Below the pieces are notes generated by a model, which was not told the origin of the DNA, did not search any database, and saw only the letters and a program-made list of their open reading frames with translations. Positions 1-9,762 of a stretch of 64,000 nt of DNA are shown here, piece by piece (positions within the stretch are counted from its first letter, which is position 1; each line of letters begins with the position of its first letter). The translations under genes and the position numbers were made by a program. Source of the stretch: Hofstenia miamia (taxonomy: Eukaryota > Xenacoelomorpha > Acoela > Hofsteniidae); contig CABFPE010001179.1 in NCBI GenBank assembly GCA_900660155.1, positions 22,366 through 86,365 of the forward strand, in the 5' to 3' direction.

Positions 1-1
1 T

Positions 2-2071
2 GTTGCCATAGGGGCATGCTTGGGCCAAATCAAAGACGGCAAAGAAGTGCCGATACAGTTCTTTAGTCGAAAGTTAAAACAAAGTGAAGAAAATTATGGA
101 TCAACGAAACTGGAAATGTTAGCATTGGTCGAAAGTATAAAGAAATTTCGGTATTTTTTAATAGGACAAACATTTAAAGTGAGAACTGATAATAGTGGGC
201 TTGCATGGCTTAAAAAGTTTTCAGGTGATAAGTCATCAATTGTATCACGATGGATCGAATACTTAAATGAGTTCAAATTTAACATAGAACATCGGAAAGG
301 AACGCTACATAAGAACGCAGACTTTTGGATGGCGCTACCCGAATATCAACAAGATATAGAAAAAGTCGATGGTGAAAAGAAAAAGTTTCAGTTCATGTCA
401 CATAACAAATACGCCGAACTACCTGAAATCAATACAGATAAAAAAGGGAATGCGATAATGCCGATAATAATTAAGGAAGAAATATATGAAAAAGATATAA
501 TCGAAAAACAAAAAAGTGATTTGATACTGAAAGATATAAGAGACAAAATGAACAACGATGAGTGGTCACTGGGAAAAGAAGCTAAAAGTTATTTTCAGCG
601 GTATAAATGGAAATTAAATAGTAATGGACTTTTGTACATAGAAGGAAAGACGCTAAGAATAGCGATCCCTGAATATTACAAAAGGGAATTAGTTCGGAAG
701 ATACACGAAAATGGACATTTGGGTATAATACAAACGGAAAACACCTTTAACGCTCGATTTATAACAACAAGCATTCGAAGAACAGTGGAAGATGTGATCA
801 ATAAATGTAACACATGTCTTATAAATAATAAGAGTCACTTTCCGATACAAGTAGCACCGCTTGAAAAAATCATGGCAACGGCCCCCAACGAAATTGTTCA
901 TGTGGATTTGGAAAAATTGTCTCAAGACGATGAAGGTTATCAGTATATATTAGTATTGGTGGATAACTTCACAAAATACGCTCAAATGATACCGCTAGAT
1001 TCAACAACCGCAAAAGTAGTAGCAGATAAAATTATAAAAGAGTGGATCTTAAAATTCGGACCAATGCAAACAATAATATCTGACAGAGGTGTTCAATTCG
1101 AAAGTAAATTATTTGAAGAAATGACCAAGCTAATGGAGATATTAACAGAGAAGACAACCGCATATCATCCACAGGCCAACGGAGCGGTGGAAAGATTAAA
1201 CAGAACAATGATAAAATTAATAAGAGTGTTAACGTCGAGAATTGGAGGAAGAGATTGGAGAGAAGTATTAGAAATAGTTGAATATTTCTATAATACATCG
1301 GTACATACCACAACGGGAATAACCCCATATAAGGCAATGTATGGTAGAGAGGCGGCAACGCCGATATCAATGCAATACCATGCATACTCCGAGAAGCCGG
1401 ATCACGATTACATAAGAAGATTGAAAGACCAGATAACAGGAATCCACGAAGCTATGTGCCATAATATAAAGAAGTCAGCGATAAGGCAAGAAAGAAATTT
1501 CAACAAAAAGATATATGGCGAACCACACAGGGTAGGGGAGAAAGTTTACGCATACACTCTTATGAGAACACAAGACGTGAACCAAGTAAGGAAACTTAAA
1601 ACACAGTGGTCAGGGCCATTCACGGTAATACAAACACTACCCAATAATAACTATAAATTGAATGACGGACGAGTATTACATTTTCAGAATTTAAAAAGAG
1701 CAACAGTAAACATAGAGCAAGTAACCCTTGATAAAAATGCAGAGTTTAAAATTGTACAGGTTGATGATGGTACATATGCCGAAATGGACGATCTAGATAG
1801 TGTTCACGAAGAAGAATTTCAAGACGAATATAGACCTGAGAGAGATGAACCTGAAGTTGAAAGAAGGATAATGCCCCAGAGGGCAGCTAAAAATAAATTA
1901 AAATATGACCCAGAGATATGGGATATTAATTTAGTAACTGAATTTAGGAAAAATGAAACGAACGGAACGATCACCGCTGAAATCGAGGAGAGTAAGAAGG
2001 AGAAGAACCCCGCAGACCGATCGTCAAATAAAGGGCGTGAGGATACAGGGAACATCAGCGAGCTCCACTAA
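2..2071 (+). CDS. pol: Unit 0 pol, 3' part (RNase H and integrase), cut by the window edge
   Basis: The frame is open from base 2, so the true start lies left of the window. The first residues are the start of RNase H (end of the D-C-D-A-S motif region), followed by the R-T-D-N-S-G RNase H block. Integrase follows with H-x3-H...C-x2-C zinc binding near 703-820, the catalytic D near 905, S-D-R-G near 1080 and the E in A-V-E-R-L-N near 1190. A GPY/F-type module (W-S-G-P-F) sits near 1610. There is no chromodomain. The last 119 bases overlap the start of ORF3 in another frame. No stop or frameshift is seen in this part. Confidence 0.9.
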   Translation, partial: VAIGACLGQIKDGKEVPIQFFSRKLKQSEENYGSTKLEMLALVESIKKFRYFLIGQTFKVRTDNSGLAWLKKFSGDKSSIVSRWIEYLNEFKFNIEHRKGTLHKNADFWMALPEYQQDIEKVDGEKKKFQFMSHNKYAELPEINTDKKGNAIMPIIIKEEIYEKDIIEKQKSDLILKDIRDKMNNDEWSLGKEAKSYFQRYKWKLNSNGLLYIEGKTLRIAIPEYYKRELVRKIHENGHLGIIQTENTFNARFITTSIRRTVEDVINKCNTCLINNKSHFPIQVAPLEKIMATAPNEIVHVDLEKLSQDDEGYQYILVLVDNFTKYAQMIPLDSTTAKVVADKIIKEWILKFGPMQTIISDRGVQFESKLFEEMTKLMEILTEKTTAYHPQANGAVERLNRTMIKLIRVLTSRIGGRDWREVLEIVEYFYNTSVHTTTGITPYKAMYGREAATPISMQYHAYSEKPDHDYIRRLKDQITGIHEAMCHNIKKSAIRQERNFNKKIYGEPHRVGEKVYAYTLMRTQDVNQVRKLKTQWSGPFTVIQTLPNNNYKLNDGRVLHFQNLKRATVNIEQVTLDKNAEFKIVQVDDGTYAEMDDLDSVHEEEFQDEYRPERDEPEVERRIMPQRAAKNKLKYDPEIWDINLVTEFRKNETNGTITAEIEESKKEKNPADRSSNKGREDTGNISELH

Positions 2072-3822
2072 CATAGCTAAATCTCCGCAATCCGATTGCC
2101 AAATAAAGGGCATGACGATGGAGAACTCTCCACCCAGCAACAAGCGGCGCAGAGTTAGAAGAAGAGCTCCACAGTCCGATTACCAAATAAAGGGTATGAC
2201 GACGGAGCAGATGACACCTACCAACAAACGACGAAGAATAAGGAGGAGGTCTCCTCAATCTGATTACCAAATAAAGGGTATGAGGATGGAGACAATAAAA
2301 GAAAAATCACCCTCTACCAAATGTCAATTAACGGGCAGGCGGGTAAATGAGGGCCATCAACGAGATACTGATCGCCAATTAAAGGGCGTGAGGTTGGAAA
2401 TACCGAATTATGCACACTCCCCTTCAACATCCACAAGTACTCAAAGCCAAATAAAGGGCGGCAAGGAAACAGCATCCACGAGTACTCAAAGCCAATTAAA
2501 GGGCGGTGAGGAAATAACTTCAGTAGCTATGGAAAGTTGGGATACACAACCCATAAGTGATGACTCCGATATGGATACTTCGCAGATACCGTCAACAAGT
2601 TCAATCCCCACAACAACAAGCTCAGGAATTTTTTCGTACAGACAAACATCCACAACCACAAAATCGTCACGATCTGAAGAGAGAGAGAGCCGCATGACAA
2701 AAATAGGACGAGATAGAATACATCCCTATTTCATAGCAAACAGAAAGATGAGATATAATTCGTACGACAATCTATCGCCAGAAACTAAGCGGCTAATACA
2801 ACACAGCACTTCCACCAAAGAGAATGAAAGTTACGCAATTCCAATAGTTATTGATAAGAAAAATCGTCCAACTTGCAATACGATAATAGCATACAAAGAG
2901 GATATGAAGGAACAATTTAACAGACCATACTTCAAAAGTACAGTCCATATCACGTTTGATGAACAATTCACAATGAAAGATGTCCAGAAACTGGTAAAAA
3001 ATAGAATCAAAATTATAAATGAATGCGAACAAGTAAACCTCGATAAAAACCATCTGACAATAGTCTATTTTGTAAAAGACGCTGAGATAGAATCAAAAAG
3101 ACTTCAAACTAACATCGAAGAAACACTCAAAATAGCTAAGAAACAGAAGACGAGGGTAATACTAATCGTAACACAGAAATCAGAAGAATTACCGGACTGT
3201 ATAAAAGAATTGGAAATCAGATTAGATAATTTGTTCACAGTGGATAATGGTACAAGAAGAATATCGGAACTGATAAAAATGGACTTACAAATTAATGAAA
3301 TAGCCCCAGCGGAGAGAATCATGGTGGAACCTAAAATCGCTATCGACATGTACTATCAAACACGTACTATGGAACTGCTGGGGATAAACGAAAATTTGGA
3401 AGAGACTGGAAACTTGTTTCTAAAGTGCAGTATGAACCAAACACCTGAGCATTTGGAAAGGATAGCGACAGTATGGTCGGAGATTAAAGCAGAAAAGCCT
3501 ACGCATGAAGAGTGGCCAATGATAGACATAAGATCGCCCACGAAAAAGTATCATAAAGGGCATGAAACTCTACAGAAAACACTACGAGATATTCAACGAA
3601 AAGTTAAACGAATTACGGAGTATGTGTACGATAGCTAAATCTCTAAAGAACCCGTTGTTCCTAAGACACAAGAAAATGCTAACAACGGAGAAAGATGTCG
3701 TGTTAAAAATTACGAAAGATGAGGCGTACGAAAATGTTACGTGGGAAATGAAAGAAGCCAATGAGATAATTAAAAAGGCGGCTGAGATGGTACATGGAGA
3801 GAGAGTGGTCATCCTTAATTAG
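1953..3822 (+). pseudogene. Unit 0 ORF3 with a large out-of-frame internal deletion
   Basis: ORF3 starts at an ATG inside the end of pol (+1 relative to the pol frame). The N-terminal third is rich in arginine and carries repeated Q-[IL]-K-G motifs. At 3552-3557 the reading joins the middle of ORF3 to its far C-terminal end at a shared CATAAA hexamer, removing the central and motif-bearing part. The join shifts the frame, so the protein ends at 3638. The true C-terminal tail (starting M-K-L-Y-R-K) is readable in another frame from 3562 to 3822. Comparison is with the more complete ORF3 of unit 2 and the intact family 2 ORF3. The product is unknown. Confidence 0.85.
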
Positions 3823-3827
3823 CTATG

Positions 3828-3839
3828 CTGGAGGGGGAG
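3828..3839 (+). other. Polypurine tract of unit 0
   Basis: CTGGAGGGGGAG lies directly before the LTR start TGTGACATAATCC, where plus-strand DNA synthesis is primed in LTR retrotransposons. The same tract precedes LTR2 (9751-9762), LTR3, LTR5, LTR6 and LTR7. Confidence 0.8.
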
Positions 3840-5187
3840 TGTGACATAATCCATCATTCTATCATGATTGGTCAAGATGAGAGGAAATGGATAAGGAAAC
3901 AAAGACTAAATTTATTATTGATTACAATGATTAAATTGTAAATCATGATAGGATTGATTATTTCTACTTTGTAAATGTTTTGTGCAATATTATCTAAAAT
4001 TATACTCGACGGTATTTGACAAAACAAAAGATGGTCAAACAGCATAGTCGAATTAAAGCTGACGTTGCATAAAATTAGCAGAAATATTAAAGCGAGGGAA
4101 AAACTGTCAACAAGAAAGATTAACAGGTACTTGTCGAGTATTTAGTTGTTTATCACCAAAGTGCTATAAATATAATGAATCAGATGTAATTATTGATGAG
4201 CAAATCTACTTTGGATTCATTTTCTTTTGTCAGGTTATTTTATATATTCTGATGGAAAGCTAAACATCTACGAGCTAGGGTAATTGTATGGTGGTTCCCA
4301 CATCTGGTTAAAGGTATGCTGGAGCAGCCTCCTAATAGCTATTCCACAGCGGGGAGGGCGACAGCTGTAGTTACCTGGTGTGCTCTTAGGTTACATATAG
4401 GTATAGGAGTTTTTTACTGTTATAGCTTTCCTAATTGTCATTGCTTGTCCGATAGTGTTATTGCAGCCTGTAGGTTTTACATGTTAATTATTTTACCGAT
4501 GAACTCAAGTTATTTATTACATTCATTATATTACATGCCGATTGCTGGCTTGAGATGATTTCACGTTGGTTCTACTTAGATGCTGCTTATTACGATTATA
4601 TCTTATTACATAGAGTTACTTTAATAGTTGTTACATGTTGCTCAATGTTATCTAAGGGAGACCTTCGGCCGACTTACAGTTCTTATTTCTTGCTGGCGGC
4701 ATTGATTGTTTACATGTACAAAGGGCTATTATTTATTTATCTATATGTAGGGTTATTACAGCCGAATGGTTGCACCACTTCGTTTATTGCACTAGTTCGT
4801 AATAACAAAAACAATCAATGCACTAAATTACTAAGTAGTTGCCATTCCATTTACACTGAGTTCGCTATTCACAATGCCATTCCATTATTGTTCTCTACCT
4901 CACACCAACAGCTCCATTGGTAAGATGCAGCTGGCAGGTGCGTTCCTGGAAATGCACGTCTACTCTTGAGTGTCGATCCTGTCTTCCAAGTTCTCTGCTG
5001 TACCTAAATAAGTTGAGTTAATTAAGTAGCTACAAAGGCTCTTGCATATTAAATTAGTTTAATAAACCGCACACTTATTACAAAGGAGAGAAAACGGAAA
5101 AGTGTCAACTCGGATTCGTGGTTAATCTAAGAAAAGTAATAGCTTTCTCTAAATAACACCCTCATGTTGAGTTGGCATGATTCTACA
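3840..5187 (+). repeat. LTR1 (type A long terminal repeat, 1348 bp)
   Basis: Starts TGTGACATAATCC after the polypurine tract and ends CATGATTCTACA directly before the primer site, so the ends are TG...CA. A TATA box (TATAAATATA, 4165-4174) lies in a context conserved among LTRs, and AATAAA (5061-5066) is a likely poly(A) signal. Type A differs from type B (1309 bp) around 4310-4400, where B has lost a segment with CTGGAGCAGCCTCC. The diverged LTR7 has the type A form, so A looks ancestral. The hydrophobic frame seen in type B LTRs is split by a stop here (4316-4558 and 4555-4923). Confidence 0.93.
4165..4174 (+). promoter_or_regulatory. Likely TATA box in LTR1
   Basis: TATAAATATA follows a conserved stretch with CAGGTACTTGTCGAG. 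The same arrangement (CAGGTACTT...TATAAATA) is found in the other family 1 LTRs, in family 3 relics and in the family 2 LTR on the other strand. It is absent from the truncated LTR4. No transcript data are available. Confidence 0.55.
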
Positions 5188-5428
5188 TGGCGACCGTGAC
5201 AGGCGCTCAAAGAGCGTGCACCAAGGAGAGAAAACAGATGGCGTAATAGTTAACGAAAGTGTATGGAGACTTACGAACAAGAATTCTACTACGAACTTAC
5301 GAGTGGGTTAAGATAGTTGTTTCTTCTCGCTCAAGAATGAAGAGGAAAACAAGCAAAAAGACGATTAGAACCAGGAGTACAAAAACTGGTAAGGGACCCA
5401 AATACAATTGCCTCTAGTAATTAACAAA
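5188..5428 (+). other. Unit 1 primer binding site and untranslated leader
   Basis: TGGCGACCGTGACAGG (5188-5203) abuts the LTR and matches, from memory, the complement of the 3' end of an animal tRNA-Arg (UCG), the type of primer used by some Gypsy elements. It is followed at once by a short perfect hairpin, CGCTC-AAA-GAGCG (5204-5216). The rest of the leader up to the gag ATG holds no gene; GTTAAGATAGTTGTTTCTTC (5307-5326) recurs in the relic near 52011. Confidence 0.75.
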
Positions 5429-7042
5429 ATGGTGAATTCAAGGAAAAAGCAAAGAACTAAAGCTAAAACTCAAAGGACACCCCAAAACCAAACAACCCCA
5501 GCGGTTGTTAACACATCCCCTGAAAGTCAAAATTCCCCAACAGAGATGGCATTGCAAGAAGACGAAGGTACAGCAATGTCGATTACCGAACTAAGAAAAG
5601 TAATACAGGATAATAATAACGAACGGCATGAACTAATGTTACAAATAGAGAATTTAACTCAAAGGATGTTTGAAATAGAATTAGCGAATGCTGATAAAGA
5701 CAAACGTATCGAAGAAATCACGCAGGACACTAGCTCTAGATTAACAGAGCAGAGAAATGTCTTCCAAAAACAAATCGAAAAACTAATAGAAGCGAATAAG
5801 GAAATAAAAATGGAGAGTGAAAATCTAAAGCAGATGATCACTCAAATGCATGAAGAGAACGTGAATTTGAGAGAAGACAATATTCTAAAGCAGCTGCAAA
5901 TAGATGAGTTAAAAGACAAAATTCGATTGACAACACTAACAAATGATGAAACAGAAAAAGAAAAAGGAAATAGTGTCAAAGTGATCAAAAACATAGTAGT
6001 ACAAGAACCAGAGAAACTAAGCGAAAGTGTACCTGGAGAAGAAGCACAGTCCGAAATATATAAAAATTGTCAAACAGAGGACGAGTTCGTTGAAAAATTG
6101 GTCGTTAATATAACGAAACAAGTGAAAGAGAAATGTAAGACCACAACGGATACAAAGCCGATATATGAGGAAACAATATTATCAGAAGAGGAAGATAGCG
6201 AAACACCGGCATGCAAAGCAATACTTCCGAAATTTACGGGGAGAGTCGATAGCTATTCGCCCACTTTTAAAGAGTGGATTCAGATGTTCGAGATGAGCAT
6301 GAAGGAAAGAAAAGTGATACAAAAACAAGCAGCGGCGCGATTTCCCCTATATCTAGGAGGTGCAGCTTACCAGCATTACCTAGTGTTGGATCTAGAGATT
6401 AAATCGAACTACAAAAAATTAATTGGAGAATATCAACGATATTACGACGACGAGAGCTTTAAAAGCCAATATCGAATGTTGTTAAATAGCTTAAAGATGA
6501 ACAAGCGAGAGGACTTACGAAATTACATGTCGCAGGTGGAGAGGTTATTGAAACTTAGCTCAAGAGAGAGCACGTATTCCAAATACGATCTATTCTCGCA
6601 TATTTGTAAAGGACTACCAGAACCGATCCGGCAACAATTTGAAATTAAATGCGATGCGGATGACTCGCTAGAGAGGATGATAAGGAAGGGTTTGGGAATC
6701 CAAGTAACGATGGAAAATAATGCGCGAATCAATGAAAAATCATCTACAACGAAAATGGTACCGACAATAAATAGTGGTACAAACAAAACTAAAAAGGACG
6801 ATGAGGGAAAACTAAAGGAAGAAATTATCAAAATAAAATTGAAAGACGGTACGGTAAAACGTATAAACCGAAAAGATTTGAAATGCCAAACATGCGGAAA
6901 AAAAGGACATACAAAGAAATTTTGTAAACGTCAGATTAATTTCATAGAAGAGGAGGAGGCTTACTTTGAAGAAGAAGACTTATTGGAAGATGAAGATGAG
7001 CCGGAACAAGAAGAAGAATTAAAAGACGATAATTTAAATTAG
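5429..7042 (+). CDS. gag: Unit 1 Gag (intact)
   Basis: Structural protein of the particle, 537 residues. The ATG at 5429 is chosen because it has an AAAATGG context and the open frame before it has no ATG. Residues about 50-180 form a heptad-rich, charged coiled coil. Residues about 260-420 are a capsid-like region (K-F-T-G-R-V-D...E-W-I-Q-M-F) of the retrotransposon Gag kind. A zinc knuckle CX2CX4HX4C has C486, C489, H494 and C499. The C-terminus is very acidic. The gene ends in TAG at 7040-7042, just after a slippery heptamer that leads into pol. It is nearly identical to the Gag of unit 4. Confidence 0.93.
   Translation: MVNSRKKQRTKAKTQRTPQNQTTPAVVNTSPESQNSPTEMALQEDEGTAMSITELRKVIQDNNNERHELMLQIENLTQRMFEIELANADKDKRIEEITQDTSSRLTEQRNVFQKQIEKLIEANKEIKMESENLKQMITQMHEENVNLREDNILKQLQIDELKDKIRLTTLTNDETEKEKGNSVKVIKNIVVQEPEKLSESVPGEEAQSEIYKNCQTEDEFVEKLVVNITKQVKEKCKTTTDTKPIYEETILSEEEDSETPACKAILPKFTGRVDSYSPTFKEWIQMFEMSMKERKVIQKQAAARFPLYLGGAAYQHYLVLDLEIKSNYKKLIGEYQRYYDDESFKSQYRMLLNSLKMNKREDLRNYMSQVERLLKLSSRESTYSKYDLFSHICKGLPEPIRQQFEIKCDADDSLERMIRKGLGIQVTMENNARINEKSSTTKMVPTINSGTNKTKKDDEGKLKEEIIKIKLKDGTVKRINRKDLKCQTCGKKGHTKKFCKRQINFIEEEEAYFEEEDLLEDEDEPEQEEELKDDNLN
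7033..7039 (+). promoter_or_regulatory. Putative -1 ribosomal frameshift site gag to pol, unit 1
   Basis: In the gag frame the bases read T TTA AAT followed at once by the TAG stop. This fits the X XXY YYZ slippery rule for -1 frameshifting. After a -1 slip the reading continues as L-D-G-A-P-P-P-E-K-R into the protease. The pol frame has a TAA at 7030-7032, so pol can only be entered at this point or beyond. Copies occur at 22261-22267, 31148-31154 and 35803-35809. Efficiency and any stimulatory structure are not known. Confidence 0.75.
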
Positions 7043-8034
7043 ATGGAGCGCCGCCTCCAGAAAAACGTGCACCCGTGTTGATTGTAACGGACCTGATTAA
7101 GACAAATACAATCACGGTCGTCATAAATGGAGTGATGGTTAAAGCAACCATTGATACGGGAGCGGTAATATCCATCATTACCGACGAATGTGCGGCAAGG
7201 ATAGGAATTGATAAGAAAAAGTTGGAAAAAGAAAATAGCAGATTACTCAATGCTTCAGGACATTACATCGATACAAAAGGGAAAATATTGGAAGTACCGA
7301 TGAGAATTGCTAACACCACATTCTCGCAAACATTTACAGTAATAGACACCGAAAAAAATGCACTTCCCTATGAAGTAATATTAGGAAATGATTTCTTGAT
7401 GGATAACAAATGTATCATTGACTACACAAATAGGACTATATCCGTCCAAGAGGAAACGATAACAACGTGTGGAGAAGAGCAAGAAACAGAAACTATAGAA
7501 TTTCGGTTAACGGAAAATGAGAAAATTCTACCTAATAACTGGAAGATGTGCCAAATAGAAACGGAGAGTGAGGTCACGTCTGAAGTTATGATTTATGATC
7601 AGAGAGGCATAAATACAAAGAAAATTTCCATACCATCAAGTTTGTGTGTGGTAAAAAATGGCAGAGGCGTAATACCAATGTTAAATGCAACTAACCATAC
7701 AGTCAATATAAAAAAGGACACGTTGAAGTTAAAAGGGAAAAAAGTTAGAACCGAGAAGAAAATGGTGGACAAGGTGATAAATTTGATTCAGGAAGAAAAC
7801 AAGGAGTACCAAATACCAGAAATAAGCGAAGAGGAGTATCAGCACCTAAGCGCAGAAGAGAGAAAACAACTAATAACAATACTTAAAAGGCATGGAAAAA
7901 TTTTTAACTATGGAGAAATAAGTGTGGGGAAAGCGGTTGGAGAAACGCATTACAAGGTTGTTAGTACAGCAACATACATTGGGAAGGCCCAGCATAATAG
8001 AACTAGCAAACAAAACGGGGATCTGCCCAAGTGA
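7033..8034 (+). pseudogene. pol: Unit 1 pol remnant: protease, then truncated before RT
   Basis: Entered by -1 frameshift from gag. An aspartic protease is seen with D-T-G-A at 7153-7164 and V-I-L-G-N-D near 7376. The linker up to G-E-I-S-V-G-K-A is intact. Near 7949-7955 the sequence jumps from the start of RT to the middle of ORF3. The junction is out of frame for pol, so about 27 ORF3-derived out-of-frame residues are added before the stop at 8034. RT, RNase H and integrase are missing. Protease could still be made as a Gag-Pro fusion. Confidence 0.85.
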
Positions 8035-9745
8035 GATCGATATTCTAACGGATGAAACAAAGAAATATATGTGGGGCGCAACCTCTAACACGAAACTAAG
8101 AGCGCTTAAAAATCAACCGTGGCTAACGACTAGGAATTTAATTAGAAGAGAGCACGCGGAAACGGTGCAGACGATAAAAATGGTAGAAGAAAAGAGAATT
8201 CATGAGGTGATCACAAAAGAGATAAAGAAATATCTGAAAAATTATCCGCAGTGTGCCTATACCAAAATTATCAAACGCTCAGAAACCATGAGGAAAGAGG
8301 GAAAAAATTGCCCCATCGAAATTATTGAAATGGTGAGTAAAAGTAAAGAAGAAATGTTAATTGAAGAACAACTCTTACAATCTACCAACATAGCCTTAAC
8401 TCCGAATACACAACGAGTAATCGATAAAGTTAATATTGAGAAGTGGGGCGAACAGGAGCCCAGCGAACTATCATGGGTCGACACCGATGACGAAAGACTG
8501 TTAGTAGAAATCACGGTGCGACGAGAAAGAACAAACAATATTGTACAAAGAATATTTGGAGAAGTGTATGAAAGAGAAACCAAATCGTTAATTAAAGTTC
8601 TCTGCACGGAAGCATTTACCAGACAAGAGATAGACGAACTATTGGAGCCACAAAACCAGATTGCAGTGGACATAGAGTGTATTACGTCGAAAATGATAAT
8701 AAAACCTGAGACTGCCCAGAATTTGATGAAGAATGGTCTAACCGATACTTTCTGGGAAAACATTAAGAAGTCGAAGAACAATTATCCTGCTACGTTCGGC
8801 ATGGCCACAACGGCAGAAATGCAAGGCTCATATGAGGCGATAGAAGAGAAAACAATGACAACGATATTAAAATGCGCGCCACCTCCGACTATCTTCATAC
8901 CAATGCTGTTACCAACTTGGAGATTGAAAGACAAAAGAGCCATTAAAGCAATGTGGCACGAAGAAAATACATATGTCAACAGCAGACAAGCAGCTGAAAG
9001 AATAGTCAATGACGAGCGTTACAAGAAGTCAAAAGAGATATTACTAAAGAATGATAATAAAGAAAGAGTCTTTATAGAAGGGCAAGTTACACCTTACGAC
9101 CTCTATAGAGAAGGAGAACCAATATGCAGACAAATCAAGAAAGTCCGAGCAGAAATCGAAAAAAGATCGACACAAACTGTGATATTATTCTCTGGGATCA
9201 ATGACATTGTGTGGGGAGAACTTTGGAGTTCACGATATCGATACTACGACGTAATGAGGAGAGTAGAAATTATCACCATGGTCAGATTAGGAAAGAACGA
9301 ACCGGAAAACATCACCGAAGAAGAAGTACTGGAAAACATAAGTGCATTCTATGACGAAGCGTCGATTTCAAAATCATTACGATCAACATACGAATTCTTC
9401 TACCCTAATACGACGATTCATCCAGATTTGGCGCACACCAGTAGAATTGACGCGATTATGACATTGATGATAGCCATAAAGGGTATGAAACTATATAGAA
9501 AACACTACGAGATATTCAACGAAAAGTTAAATGAATTACGAAGTATGTGCACTATAGCTAAATCACTAAAGAACCCGTCGTTCTTAAGACACAAGAAGAT
9601 GCTAACAACTGAGAAAGATGTCGTATTAAAAATTACGAAAGATGAGGCGTACGAAAACGTTACGTGGGAAATGAAAGAAGCCAGTGAGATAATCAAAAAG
9701 GCGGCCGAGATGGTACATGGAGAGAGAGTGGTCATCCTTAATTAG
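7955..9745 (+). pseudogene. Unit 1 ORF3, C-terminal half only
   Basis: A frame of nearly 600 residues with no break, matching the second half of ORF3 and ending at the normal TAG 17 bases before LTR2. The N-terminal half with its start codon has been lost in the pol-ORF3 deletion, so the first in-frame ATG codons are internal. It includes I-E-G-x-V-T-P (near 9077), S-G-I-N-D (near 9193) and D-L-A-H (near 9425). A segment with I-I-E-L-A-N-K-T-G near 7996 looks weakly like a helix-turn-helix. Expression as a separate protein is not shown. Confidence 0.8.
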
Positions 9746-9762
9746 CTATGCTGGAGGGGGAG

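Noticed and set aside
2010..2510. CRISPR array or satellite
   Set aside because: The short repeats are in-frame coding motifs with unequal spacing in a eukaryotic retroelement.
5408..5428. An earlier non-ATG start for gag
   Set aside because: The seven codons before the ATG begin with TTG and precede a well-placed ATG; no reason to prefer them.
8257..8781. Minus-strand frame of 174 codons, with others opposite gag, pol and ORF3
   Set aside because: Lies opposite ORF3 coding sequence, has low-complexity S/I/L-rich text and copies itself wherever ORF3 is present. A shadow frame.
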